NCBI RefSeq assembly: GCF_030658505.1
Contig: NZ_JAUTXR010000134.1
Location: forward strand, 67,064 to 131,063
DNA: 64,000 bases
Reading direction: 5' to 3'
Origin: Stenotrophomonas raiganjensis (SeqCode)
GTDB lineage: Bacteria; Pseudomonadota; Gammaproteobacteria; Xanthomonadales; Xanthomonadaceae
Below are positions 28,231 through 36,516 of this stretch, piece after piece. The notes beneath the pieces were generated by a model that saw only the letters and a program-made list of their open reading frames with translations, had not been told where the DNA came from and made no database searches. Made by a program: the position numbers and the translations under genes. How positions within the stretch are numbered: the stretch's first letter is position 1; every line of letters begins with the position of its first letter.

Positions 28231-28587
28231 GCAAGCCCCTAGCTCGCGGTGTGAATGGAACGATTGTATAGCCGCCCAAAGCACTGGCAGGGGCCGCCAA
28301 TCCGGGAGGTGCACTCTTCGCTCGCATCAGACCCACACTCGCCGCACAAAGGGGCACGCAGTACTGATGCAGTTACTCATGGCACCACAGGCGGCCAGAA
28401 GTCCTTTTGGAACAATGACTTAGCCAACCCCAACTGGCAGCCATGGTGCCGATAAGTGCCTTGTAAGCCGGGGAGCCATCACTTTGAGCTGATTCGGGCC
28501 CATGAAGCCCCAGGGAAAGCCAGGTAGGGCTCACGCCTGCTTTCAAGGCGGACAGCGGCCTGTGGTGTACGTGCCCCGGAATCGAAC
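28231..28587. other. intergenic region upstream of the PLD gene
   Basis: About 357 bp without a supported gene. It holds the promoter region of the PLD gene (minus strand) and, at 28571-28592, a tRNA T-arm-like piece (GGAATCGAACCTACG) that is not part of a complete tRNA. I see no clear promoter boxes. Confidence 0.4.
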
Positions 28588-28926
28588 CTACGTGTAGTAC
28601 CTCTCATTGACGTTACGGCGACAGGCAAGACACTTCCGATACAACCCATATCTCCCGTCGCGCTCCCGTCCCAGCAAGCCACCGCATTCGCAAACCAAGG
28701 CGCTGCGCCCTTGGTCCCAGCGCCAAAGCTCTAGAGTAGCGACAAGTGCAAGGGTGACCGATACCGCGATAGCCAACGCTGGGAGCCATCGCGCCATCGC
28801 ATACACCCCTGCAAGCACCGGACTCTCCCGGAGCATTCCCAACGGCAGCATCAGCAGCAACCCCAGCGCCAAAGCCCCAAGTGCGGGCGCATACATCCTT
28901 ACCATCATCCACGTCCAACGATCCAT
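28588..28926 (-). CDS. small membrane protein with C-terminal zinc ribbon
   Basis: A 112-residue protein. Two hydrophobic helices (ALGALALGLLLMLPLGM near residue 15 and LPALAIAVSVTLALVATLEL near 48) are followed by a soluble tail with two cysteine pairs (CECGG and KCLACRR, near residues 79-81 and 99-102) like a zinc ribbon. No family is recognised. It is the mirror arrangement of the 32295-32636 protein, which has its ribbon at the N-terminus. Confidence 0.55.
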   Translation of the reverse strand: MDRWTWMMVRMYAPALGALALGLLLMLPLGMLRESPVLAGVYAMARWLPALAIAVSVTLALVATLELWRWDQGRSALVCECGGLLGRERDGRYGLYRKCLACRRNVNERYYT

Positions 28927-29661
28927 GTAGCCGTCCCGGTGATTGTTTTATGCATCCTTAAGCAAATCGATCGCAGGGGATGAGACTTGAACGGCGAACT
29001 TTCTTTGCCGCCCGTACAAGGCCGAACACCACCGTACGCTTCATACATGGCCACCATGTCTTACGACTGCAGGCACCTGCTCATACACCGCCGCCCACGT
29101 CCTGCGTGCTTAACTTAGGCAGCATGCGCTTTTGTAGCGCTTAGCATGGGGCAGACGGCAGCACTCATTGCGCTCGCGAAAGTGACGGTTAGCCCTACCC
29201 GCTCTGGCACCCGATCGGCAGAGAGAGACTTGCGCTATCCATGCTTGAACCACAACCGCATTACCCAGATCTCCGGCTAATGATCACGTCATATAGGCTA
29301 GGTATGACGCGGATCGGCAGCAGCGCTTCATGCATGGCAGAGGCCGCAAGGGCATGCAGAGCTCCCGAGACAGGGTCCTAACGGACGGGAAACCGGTGTG
29401 CCTCCAAAAGGCCGGAGGATCGCCTACGAGCGATCCAGCCGAGGGAGAATTCCTAAGGAGATGCAAATTGAACACCAACTCGTACCCTCCCGGGGGGGGC
29501 GTCGGGGCGGCAGCGCCTGCCGGAAGCCGACCTCTACAGCGCTAGGATCTCCGGGCTGTGAGGCCTCGATGTCACGCTTCCCTATATATGTTAGAGCTTA
29601 TAAATAAGAGCTAATAAATATTAGGGAAGCGTGACATCTCGGCCAGTGCTGGGAGCCTCGC
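28927..29661. other. long non-coding stretch with hairpins and an AT-rich inverted repeat
   Basis: About 735 bp without a supported gene. The right part (29385-29640) is full of secondary structure: CCTCC/GGAGG at 29401-29418, GGATCGC/GCGATCC at 29417-29436, and the 17-bp inverted repeat at 29568-29638. The left part shows nothing clear beyond a weak T-arm-like piece near 28985 (GAGACTTGAACGGCG). Confidence 0.5.
29568..29638. repeat. 17-bp perfect inverted repeat around an AT-rich core
   Basis: GATGTCACGCTTCCCTA (29568-29584) is repeated in inverted form as TAGGGAAGCGTGACATC (29622-29638). The 37 bp between them are almost entirely A and T, in strong contrast to the surroundings, and are themselves loosely palindromic. 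It ends 24 bp from the stop codon of the 29662 gene. There is no T-run after the stem on either strand, so it is not a standard terminator; it could be an origin, a protein-binding site or part of a structured RNA. Confidence 0.8.
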
Positions 29662-30768
29662 CTATTCTTGGCTCTTGCGTTTCTTCCCATCCCGGCGCTG
29701 TTTGTCCCTCTCGCGCCTCTGGATCACCTTGGGATCCGCTGCCTCCTTCAGCACACGGTGAAGCTCCTGATCCGTCATAGCGGCCCCACTGCGCTCTCGC
29801 TCTCGCTGTCGACGCTTGCGGTCTCGGGCCGCAATGCGCTTACGCTCCTTCGGAACGTTCAGCACCCCGAATCGCTCCTGGACGCTTTTCTCGACTGCGG
29901 CACGAAATTCGGTGCAACGCTGGGCTACCGGACATTGGCTGCAGATTGCATGCCCTTCGGTGCGCATACCAAAGCAGGCTGGATCGGAGGGCCCGGGGGC
30001 ATCAAGCACCACCGGAGTGCGCGACGTGTAACCCCCTCGGTGGGCCTTAGCCTCATCGACGAGCTCCTGCCCAAACCGGCGCGTAGCCTCTGCTTCCGAA
30101 ATCAGCTGTTCGACGCACATGAAGCGGTGAAGCAACACTGGTTTGCGAGCACGTCCGGCCTTAGCAATCTGCTCCTCGATCCACGCCAGGGCGTCCAGCT
30201 GCTGTTGGTCGCCCACGAAGTTAGCCGCATAGAATCGCGGGTCGAAGTCCTTTGCAAAGGGATCGAAAACACCTTCCGCCCGCTTCTCCTCCAAGCGCTC
30301 GAGCAGCATGGGCAGCTTGGAATCACTGCAAAGCTGATTCGGGCGTGGCAGCTGTCGCGTCCCGCTAGCGTCAGCATCCAGCATCAGCTCAATGACATAC
30401 CGTTCGTAGGGCACCCCCATCGCATCCGCGCGCTGGCGTGCCCGCCAGATGCTAGCGAAATCGCCTGCCTCAAGGCCATTAATACGGCTCGGGAACCCCT
30501 GCGGCTCGCGCCCCTTACGTCGCAAGAAGCGATGCACGTAGTGTTTTCGATACGCTTCATAGAAGCTCTGCGTGCGGTCGTACGCACTCATGTATCGGTA
30601 CGTCAGATGTGCAGATCGCGCAAAGTCCGGTTCTTCATCAAAGTCGCCCGGCATAAGCCATTCCCGTGCCTGCACCATTTTCTCCGTCGCCAGCGCATCG
30701 GCGCCAACCTTCTTGGCCGCGGCCAATTTCTTGGCGCGACAATATCCTTCCATACTCATTCCTGACAT
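29662..30768 (-). CDS. element protein of unknown function with a WhiB-like cysteine cluster
   Basis: A 368-residue soluble protein rich in charged residues. Near residues 110-125 it has WRARQRADAMGVPYERY, a motif shared with the neighbouring 154-residue protein. Near 264-284 it has four cysteines spaced C-x10-C-x2-C-x5-C (CFGMRTEGHAICSQCPVAQRC); the C-x2-C-x5-C part resembles the Fe-S ligands of WhiB-like proteins. The C-terminal 70 residues are strongly basic (KERKRIAARDRKRRQRER), which suggests nucleic-acid binding. Function unknown. The start may also lie at the internal ATGs a few codons in. The minus strand is preferred over an equally long open frame on the plus strand because of its composition and motifs. 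Confidence 0.65.
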   Translation of the reverse strand: MSGMSMEGYCRAKKLAAAKKVGADALATEKMVQAREWLMPGDFDEEPDFARSAHLTYRYMSAYDRTQSFYEAYRKHYVHRFLRRKGREPQGFPSRINGLEAGDFASIWRARQRADAMGVPYERYVIELMLDADASGTRQLPRPNQLCSDSKLPMLLERLEEKRAEGVFDPFAKDFDPRFYAANFVGDQQQLDALAWIEEQIAKAGRARKPVLLHRFMCVEQLISEAEATRRFGQELVDEAKAHRGGYTSRTPVVLDAPGPSDPACFGMRTEGHAICSQCPVAQRCTEFRAAVEKSVQERFGVLNVPKERKRIAARDRKRRQRERERSGAAMTDQELHRVLKEAADPKVIQRRERDKQRRDGKKRKSQE

Positions 30769-30884
30769 CTCGTATCCGTTGCCCCTCAGTGAGGAGTGAA
30801 GCTAATGCGCTAGCAGCGCCGTCATTTGATTACGTCGATAGATGCGGTGGGCCCTCCGCATACAGGACTATCGCCCCAATACAA

Positions 30885-31349
30885 TCAGTTCTGCCGCTCA
30901 GCGACGCGGTCGACGGACATCTCCGCGTTCCAGCGATCCATCACATGCAGTTGCACGTCCGGCGCGATGAGCATTTTCGGAGTGATCCGCTTCTTCCCCT
31001 TCATATCCCGCAGGTAGCGCACCGCAACGTCAATGTAGACCCCATAAGGGACACCGAGCATGTCAGCAGCCTGACGCGCCGCCCAAAGCATGCGGAACAT
31101 GGAGACATCGCATACGCGCATATCGTGCCTCAGCGAGCGATCACCTACGTGGGCTGCGAACAGCTCCGCGAAATTGGACGTCGCGCGGAACGGGGACAGG
31201 TCGCTGCACTCGAAGGAGCGGCGTTGCGCACATGCATTCTCCCTTGCCATTGCGGCCTCCCCCACAATTTCGAGCGCGGTCTCGTGTTCAACCTGCTCGA
31301 CCGAACCACCCGCCCCAAACATCGAAATTGCACGAATCAGGTCAGTCAT
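30885..31349 (-). CDS. element protein of unknown function related to the 29662 gene product
   Basis: A 154-residue soluble protein. Residues about 88-103 read WAARQAADMLGVPYGVY, the same motif as in the 368-residue protein downstream (WRARQRADAMGVPYERY), in a similar surrounding (FRMLW before, a helix after). The gap to that gene is 116 bp and both run on the minus strand, so they may form one operon. It is divergent from the MarR gene and shares its putative operator. An upstream in-frame ATG (31439) lies inside that operator, so ATG 31349 is preferred. Confidence 0.6.
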   Translation of the reverse strand: MTDLIRAISMFGAGGSVEQVEHETALEIVGEAAMARENACAQRRSFECSDLSPFRATSNFAELFAAHVGDRSLRHDMRVCDVSMFRMLWAARQAADMLGVPYGVYIDVAVRYLRDMKGKKRITPKMLIAPDVQLHVMDRWNAEMSVDRVAERQN

Positions 31350-31406
31350 CTCATTGCCTCTCGTAAGCACAGCCAGTCGCTGTACGAGCAGCCTAGCGAC
31401 TGCAAT

Positions 31407-31439
31407 ATGGCGGGATGTACGATACGGACATCCCGCCAT
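31407..31439. promoter_or_regulatory. 12-bp inverted repeat, probable MarR-type operator
   Basis: ATGGCGGGATGT (31407-31418) and ACATCCCGCCAT (31428-31439) form a perfect inverted repeat with a 9-bp spacer. It lies 13 bp before the MarR start codon and 57 bp before the divergent 30885-31349 gene. This suggests an operator that controls both. A T-run (TTTTT) follows on the plus strand, so it could alternatively act as a terminator or attenuator. Confidence 0.6.
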
Positions 31440-31452
31440 TTTTCACTCATGT

Positions 31453-31923
31453 ATGAAGCCTGGATCCAGAAAGTTCCCAGAGATTGAGCAACTATTGGCA
31501 CTGGCAAGGCTAGTTCGGAAAAGGCTCGATGAGCAGCTGGATGAAATCGGTTTGGACACCAACATGTATTTGGCAATGAGCGAAATTGATCGCCTCTGCA
31601 AGCGGGGATCACACGCAATCAGAGCTAATGTGGCGAAGAGCTTGGGTATGTCACCGACCTCGATGACAGGCATCTATAGGCGGTTGGATGCCGCTGGTCT
31701 GATCGAAGAGCGGCAAGACGAGCCGATTTTTTTTGACTCCACCCGACAGAAGTACGCAAGGCTCTCTGACAATGGCAAGAAGCTTCTAGGCCGCGCCAAT
31801 GATGCCTGGGAGAAGATCAATGTCAGCTACCTGGGAGATCTGAAGGACAGGCAGCTGAGAGACTTCTCATCGTCCATGGCAGTCATTCGCTCAGCACTGG
31901 AATCTAACGACGGTTTGGCGTAG
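31453..31923 (+). CDS. MarR-family transcriptional regulator
   Basis: A 156-residue winged-helix protein. The recognition region VAKSLGMSPTSMTGIYRRLDAAGLIEERQDE lies near residues 62-92, followed by a wing (DSTRQKYARLSDNGKKLL), and helices at both ends for dimerisation. MarR proteins bind palindromic operators as dimers and respond to ligands. The gene is divergent from the 30885-31349 gene with a perfect inverted repeat in between, so autoregulation and control of that operon are likely. The frame is open much further upstream, but only antisense to the neighbour, so ATG 31453 is used. Confidence 0.8.
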   Translation: MKPGSRKFPEIEQLLALARLVRKRLDEQLDEIGLDTNMYLAMSEIDRLCKRGSHAIRANVAKSLGMSPTSMTGIYRRLDAAGLIEERQDEPIFFDSTRQKYARLSDNGKKLLGRANDAWEKINVSYLGDLKDRQLRDFSSSMAVIRSALESNDGLA

Positions 31924-32294
31924 CAGCCAAGCACGATGCACGCTCCGGCTGTATGGAGTGCCTCAGGCGTCAACCCCAATTCGGCAGCGAGGTAACGCGA
32001 CTTCCCCAACTCACCTAGGACTTCGCGACTTGGATGCGGATGATCCTGACCCTCTGCTCGATAGGAGCCTCAGCAATGCCAACCAATCGCGTCATAGCGC
32101 GCGTCGGACTGAGCAGCTACATCCCTGCATGCATAGTCGACGGAGCGCCCCACATCGCGCGTCAGGGCGTGCCAGTGCGCCTCTGACTACGGATAGCACA
32201 CCCAAAAGAAGTTGGACCCAGATCGCAGACGTCGGCACATACGAAAGGCCCGCTGACATCTCTGCCAACGGGCCTGATCAAGCTAGCGAGCAAG
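31924..32294. other. intergenic region inside the element
   Basis: About 371 bp between the MarR gene and the convergent zinc-ribbon gene. No convincing open frame is present. The only feature I can support is the terminator-like hairpin at 32246-32275. Confidence 0.45.
32240..32275 (-). terminator. putative terminator after the zinc-ribbon gene
   Basis: AGGCCCG (32246-32252) pairs with CGGGCCT (32269-32275) around a 16-nt loop. On the minus strand it is followed by TTCGTATGT, a short T-containing tail. It lies 20 bp past the stop of the 32295 gene. The loop is long, so this call is tentative. Confidence 0.45.
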
Positions 32295-32636
32295 TTATCG
32301 GGGGCGAATGCCGAACCCAAGCAAGACAGCCCCAGCGACGGTCAGAGCTTGCCCCACTGCGAGCGCGTGCATGTTCGCGATGTTGCTGTAGCCGTTTACT
32401 GATGGGTTGATCAGGAAGTAGAGCCCGATCCCAAGCCCAGCTAGGCCCAACACCACGCACAACGTCGCGGAGCCAAGCTCCTGCCTCGTGCTTGTAGCGG
32501 CGCGATTCGATTCAACAATTGCCTTGGGCAGGTCCGCATAGCACTTAGGACACTTCGCGGATGATCTGCCCGAGGGGATCGCAGCATGACAAGCCGGGCA
32601 TTGATAGAGATTAATTGCTGAATCGCTAGTTTGCAT
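32295..32636 (-). CDS. small membrane protein with N-terminal zinc ribbon
   Basis: A 113-residue protein. The N-terminus has two cysteine pairs (CPACHAA and CPKCYAD) like a zinc ribbon. Two hydrophobic helices follow (ATLCVVLGLAGLGIGLYFLI and ALAVGQALTVAGAVLLGFGI). A very good ribosome site (GGAGGAGAG) 4 bp before ATG 32636 fixes the start and rejects a longer frame. It lies 40 bp after the secreted-protein gene on the same strand. Function unknown. Confidence 0.7.
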   Translation of the reverse strand: MQTSDSAINLYQCPACHAAIPSGRSSAKCPKCYADLPKAIVESNRAATSTRQELGSATLCVVLGLAGLGIGLYFLINPSVNGYSNIANMHALAVGQALTVAGAVLLGFGIRPR

Positions 32637-32676
32637 GTTCTCTCCTCCATGATTGGATGTACGAAGGCTTTCGACA

Positions 32677-33210
32677 TCAGCCACCGGTTGAACTACCCAT
32701 CTGAGCGTCCTTGACCAGATCACGCAGTGCAGCGCGTTGCTCATCGTCCAGGCTGTATTCGGTATCGCAGACCCGGACCTCGATCCTCTTGGCACCGGCG
32801 AAGGCCCCTGCTTCTGTCAAGGTCATCTTCTTGCCGAACGAAAGGATGGCGTACTCGTATCGATTGAAAGCGGGCATGTCGCTGGGAAGCGAAACAGCCC
32901 TTCCATCCACGAGCATGTCAAAGCTCGTACCGGCACAGCGAACGTCATAGGACATGTTGAAGGTGACGATGGCTGAGACGGTGAAAGAGTCCGACTTCGT
33001 TACAGCGCGGTCTCCGTCTACCACGCTTTGCAGGCTCAGAGAAATGCCCCTGCTGGTCTTGGACAGCTCCGATAGCTCCACTTTGGCCTCGTAGGAGGTT
33101 CGATCCTTGAAACGGTCGTATGAGCGCTGTTGTTGGGCCACTACCACCCCGGGAACAACAGCCGTCAGCACCAACGACATGACGGCAACATGCGTAATCC
33201 GGTTCTTCAT
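32677..33210 (-). CDS. secreted protein of unknown function
   Basis: A 177-residue protein with a signal peptide (MKNRITHVAVMSLVLTAVVPGVVVAQQ, cut near AQ). The mature part is beta-rich and has two cysteines (VRCAGTS and VRVCDTEY), which could form a disulfide. A short acidic helical end follows (DEQRAALRDLVKDAQMG). No family is recognised. It is probably co-transcribed with the downstream zinc-ribbon membrane protein. Confidence 0.7.
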   Translation of the reverse strand: MKNRITHVAVMSLVLTAVVPGVVVAQQQRSYDRFKDRTSYEAKVELSELSKTSRGISLSLQSVVDGDRAVTKSDSFTVSAIVTFNMSYDVRCAGTSFDMLVDGRAVSLPSDMPAFNRYEYAILSFGKKMTLTEAGAFAGAKRIEVRVCDTEYSLDDEQRAALRDLVKDAQMGSSTGG

Positions 33211-33359
33211 CTCAACGTCCCCGACTGAGCGCTAACGGGCCCGGCCACCCCTTGCGGCCGGTCATACCTCGCACAACGCCATATACTGCTATGGTAATTA
33301 CTTCTACTGATCAGGTATATGGCCCATGCTGCTGCAGGTTCACAGACCGTTACCTCCGC

Positions 33360-33701
33360 GTGCCCTCGCCCACTGTTATTACTGCAACGTTTTCCAAGCG
33401 GCTGTCCGAAGCTCGAGCACTGCGCGGGCTGTCCCAGCGCGCGCTGGGGGCGCTGGTGGATAAGGACCAGGACAAGAACCGGGGCGCTGTGCTGATCAAC
33501 AGGTACGAGCGCGAACGAAACCAAGCCGACATGACCAAGGCTGCGGAGTTAGCCAAGGCATTGGATGTCCCGGTCGCCTACCTGTTCGCTGAGGACGATG
33601 ACCTAGCTGCGGCGATCTTGGCTTTCGCCAAGCTTCCCTCTGCGGAGCGCCAAAGGATGCGAGAAGAGCTCGAGCGTTTGGCTGGAACGCAGAGGGGCTA
33701 G
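33360..33701 (+). CDS. XRE-family helix-turn-helix regulator
   Basis: A 113-residue protein. The HTH reads FSKRLSEARALRGLSQRALG, then an insertion (VDKDQDKNRGAVLI) before NRYERERNQADMTKAAELAKALDVPVAYLF, like Cro/C1-type domains. A helical tail (LPSAERQRMREELERLAG) may dimerise. The start is taken as GTG 33360, since a candidate -10 box (TATACT, 33282-33287) would be too close to the ATG at 33291. Its stop is 6 bp from the convergent integrase stop. It could control the integrase or defence genes. Confidence 0.75.
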   Translation: MPSPTVITATFSKRLSEARALRGLSQRALGALVDKDQDKNRGAVLINRYERERNQADMTKAAELAKALDVPVAYLFAEDDDLAAAILAFAKLPSAERQRMREELERLAGTQRG

Positions 33702-33706
33702 CGCTC

Positions 33707-34909
33707 TCAAGCCGCCAGCTTGGCAACTGCCGCCGCCAGGGTGTCCGGGGCCAGGTGGGCGTAGCGAAGAGTCATGGTGATGTCTGCGTGTCCCAAGAGC
33801 TCCCGCACGGTGTTCAGGTCCACCCCTGCCCGCACCAGGCGCGATGCGAAGTGGTGCCGCAGGTCATGGAACCGGAACTGTTCAATGCGGGCATCGGCTA
33901 TGAGTTTTCCCCACCCCTTCTTGATGTCGGTCACGTCGAAGACCTTGCCTGCGCGGCGCTCGCCCGCTTGCCTAGCCCAACGCTGCAGAACTTCCATGGC
34001 TTCGGCATTCAACGGGATGTGGCGCTGCCTACCCGACTTAGCATTCGCCGCCTGGATGGTCAGCATCTTGGCTTCCCAATTGATGTCAGACCAGGTCATC
34101 GACAGCAACTCACCCCGTCTCATGCCGGTATTGATGGCCATAAGAACCACCGGAGTCAGGTGATCAACATAGCCGTCCATCGGCAGATCAGGCAGAACCG
34201 CTTGCCGATACCGGCGACGAGTAGCGTTGGCATTTGCCCTCCCTTCAACCCCGGCTAGATCGCGCGCTGCCAGTGCAGCCCGGAGCATCGCTTCTTCGTC
34301 CGGAGACAGGAACCGAACCACCTTGCGGCTAGCTGCTGATCGCTGACGCATGCCCATCAAAGGATTCGTCTCGATCAACTTCCACTCGACCGCACGGGAC
34401 AAGGCAGACCGCAGGCAAGCGAAGTCGCGCGCTGCAGTGGCCTTGGTGACGGCATCGGGGCCACTGACACGCCCGCGCCACCATCGCTCCATCGTGGGCA
34501 CGTCGATTTCGATGATCTGACGGCGTAACAGCCACGGGAACACTGATCGAATGCGGTCTGGGTACTGACGACCGCCCTTGAGCTCAGCCACGGCCCAAGG
34601 CTCGAAGTGATCGTTGAGCAGCGCTTCGAGGGTGCAGCTAGTGGGCTTCGACCTCGCGAGCGCGGGCAGCCCAGACTGAACGTACTCAGCAACTGCTTGA
34701 CGGGCTTGGTCCCGGGCCTGGTCGAGCGTCAAGTGCTCGACCGACCCCAAGGTACGACGCTTACCGTGCGCCCAGGTGACGATCCAAGCTTTGTGGCCCG
34801 AGGGCTGCACTCGCAGGATCAGGCCGCGAACCTGAGCGTCCCTGAGCTCGTAGGGGCGATCTCGGGGCTCCGCCGTCAGAACTATGCGTTTGGTGAGCGC
34901 GGATGACAT
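33707..34909 (-). CDS. tyrosine recombinase (integrase) of the element
   Basis: A 400-residue phage-type integrase. The N-terminal part (VRGLILRVQPSGHKAWIVTW) is the arm-type DNA-binding domain typical of tRNA-targeting integrases. The catalytic set is complete: R in NTGMRRGELL near 263, K in NAKSGRQRHIPL near 300, H-x-x-R in FHDLRHHFASRL near 348, H in LLGHADITMTLRY and Y in RYAHLAP near 382. It should recombine the 48-bp repeats in tRNA-Thr. ATG 34909 is chosen over ATG 34942 because the sequence from MSSALTKRIVL matches the usual N-terminus. Confidence 0.93.
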   Translation of the reverse strand: MSSALTKRIVLTAEPRDRPYELRDAQVRGLILRVQPSGHKAWIVTWAHGKRRTLGSVEHLTLDQARDQARQAVAEYVQSGLPALARSKPTSCTLEALLNDHFEPWAVAELKGGRQYPDRIRSVFPWLLRRQIIEIDVPTMERWWRGRVSGPDAVTKATAARDFACLRSALSRAVEWKLIETNPLMGMRQRSAASRKVVRFLSPDEEAMLRAALAARDLAGVEGRANANATRRRYRQAVLPDLPMDGYVDHLTPVVLMAINTGMRRGELLSMTWSDINWEAKMLTIQAANAKSGRQRHIPLNAEAMEVLQRWARQAGERRAGKVFDVTDIKKGWGKLIADARIEQFRFHDLRHHFASRLVRAGVDLNTVRELLGHADITMTLRYAHLAPDTLAAAVAKLAA

Positions 34910-34993
34910 TGATCGGTGTCTCGTAAGTGGCGATAAGGCCAACTTAGGACAGGATGCGAGGCGGTGTTTGGATGCGGATCGTCCGCATGACGA

Positions 34994-36499
34994 CTACCTA
35001 CCTCCGCGAAGAATGGGACCGAACTGCTGAAGAACCGCCGCTCTTGAGTTCCTGTAAGTATGATCAGCCAACAACTTGAGCAGAATGGTTCTGACATCGA
35101 ACGATGTTGCGTTCGCAAGCTGATCGGCTAGCACCTTGCAAACACGATCAACAATGGCCTTACTCTCTTTCCGAGGCTTTACTGCTCCTTGAGGGACAGC
35201 AGGGACGTCTCCCGCGCGCAAGCTTAGAGTATTGAGCATAAAGTGTTCCCTCAATGCCACTTGAACGTCTGCCCGGTTGGCATGCATGTAAGCGACAAGC
35301 CCCACTTCCGGAGTGAATGGAAGATATGAGATCTTCGCAGCTTGCCGCACTGCAATATCTACGATCTCAGGAACCGTGGCGTCCGCTATAGATTGCTCAG
35401 CATCTGCATCGAGGACGGCATAGGCCCGCGTGATTGCTGGGAGGAGCGGGGCTTGGCGCACAAAGAATCTGAGAACGTTTGCGAACCCTCCTACCGGGAC
35501 TGCACTCACACTCGGTGAAAGAGCCCCGTCCGCATAAAAATGCGTGATCGCGTGATAAGCGAGTCGTTCTGCGACAATCCGCGCAGACTCATCTTCAACG
35601 TACATCAGAACGTCGGACGCGGCCTCTTCACGATAGGCGAGCGCGCCCAGTACGTATGAAGGGAAGCAGCCTTTCGTACATTGGACAACACCGTCTTCTG
35701 CCTCCTGAAGAAACAGTATGCTTTCACGTGACGCTTGCTTGATCAACGTGGAAGAATGCGTAGACACAATCACGGTCAAAGACTTGCTGCCTGCAATCTC
35801 ACCCAGATGGCTAAGCAACTCTGCCTGCGCTGTAGGATGAAGCGCAAGCTCAAGCTCATCTATCAACAAGAGGGAGTTGTCAGGGCAATCCTGCAGCATC
35901 CGCAGCAGCTTAATGATACACAGCTCACCCAAGCTAAGGTTCTTTTCTGAGAAGTAATGCTTCTTCCCCTCCACGTCCGGAAGCTCAATCAAGAATGCCT
36001 GACTCCCCACTCCTCGGCGCACATTAATTGTCTTCAGAGCGTCGAACTTGTTCGTGCAGAATATTCTGTTAGCCGCATCGATTATTCCTCGCGGGGCCGC
36101 GCGCACTCTTCTTGGCGAGAAATCTTCCCGACTCGGCTCGATTCGATCTGCATTCGCCCCGATGTAGAGCACGTTCGGGTACGGCAAGCGCGATAGAACT
36201 TTGCTGTTCTTCTTCGGCGTAGGAACCCACCGCTCAGTTCTGTACGTGTACGAAACGTTTCCGCCTGGCGTTTCGTAAGAGATTTTCGCTCCCTCGTAGG
36301 AATCCAATCGATCAGATTTTTTTGAAGCAGGGAAATGGAGAGGAAAGGAGTTACTAAATCCGATACGCCTGATGCACCCGAGCAGCGAAGTCTTCCCCGT
36401 GCCATTTGCACCAGTGAGCAGCCACAATCCCTGATTCGGGATTTCAAACTCTAGACGTTTGATATGGCGCAGGTTTTCAATGATGATCTTCGAAGGCAT
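34994..36499 (-). CDS. OLD-like AAA ATPase with C-terminal TOPRIM domain
   Basis: A 501-residue protein of the overcoming-lysogenisation-defect (OLD) nuclease type. The ABC-like ATPase has GANGTGKTSLL (Walker A, near 30), LSLGELCIIKLLR (signature, near 190), LLLIDELELALHP (Walker B, near 210) and VSTHSSTLI (switch histidine). The C-terminal TOPRIM shows VLMYVEDESARIVAERL near 300 and YAVLDADAEQS near 364, which give the acidic metal ligands. Such proteins are DNA nucleases found in several defence systems. No UvrD-like partner follows, so this is not a Gabija pair. ATG 36499 has an AGGGGA site. It lies between the tRNA end and the integrase. Confidence 0.82.
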   Translation of the reverse strand: MPSKIIIENLRHIKRLEFEIPNQGLWLLTGANGTGKTSLLGCIRRIGFSNSFPLHFPASKKSDRLDSYEGAKISYETPGGNVSYTYRTERWVPTPKKNSKVLSRLPYPNVLYIGANADRIEPSREDFSPRRVRAAPRGIIDAANRIFCTNKFDALKTINVRRGVGSQAFLIELPDVEGKKHYFSEKNLSLGELCIIKLLRMLQDCPDNSLLLIDELELALHPTAQAELLSHLGEIAGSKSLTVIVSTHSSTLIKQASRESILFLQEAEDGVVQCTKGCFPSYVLGALAYREEAASDVLMYVEDESARIVAERLAYHAITHFYADGALSPSVSAVPVGGFANVLRFFVRQAPLLPAITRAYAVLDADAEQSIADATVPEIVDIAVRQAAKISYLPFTPEVGLVAYMHANRADVQVALREHFMLNTLSLRAGDVPAVPQGAVKPRKESKAIVDRVCKVLADQLANATSFDVRTILLKLLADHTYRNSRAAVLQQFGPILRGGR

Positions 36500-36516
36500 T
36501 CCATTCCCCTGTATCG

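Noticed and set aside
29385..29640. Retron-type msr-msd locus
   Set aside because: The inverted repeats are suggestive, but no reverse transcriptase gene lies nearby.
29668..30765. 365-residue plus-strand open frame opposite the cysteine-cluster gene
   Set aside because: Nearly the same length as the minus frame, but its composition is hydrophobic/irregular and it lacks the motif shared with the neighbour gene.
34994..36499. Gabija GajA
   Set aside because: ATPase-TOPRIM layout fits, but no UvrD-like GajB follows; the next gene is the integrase.
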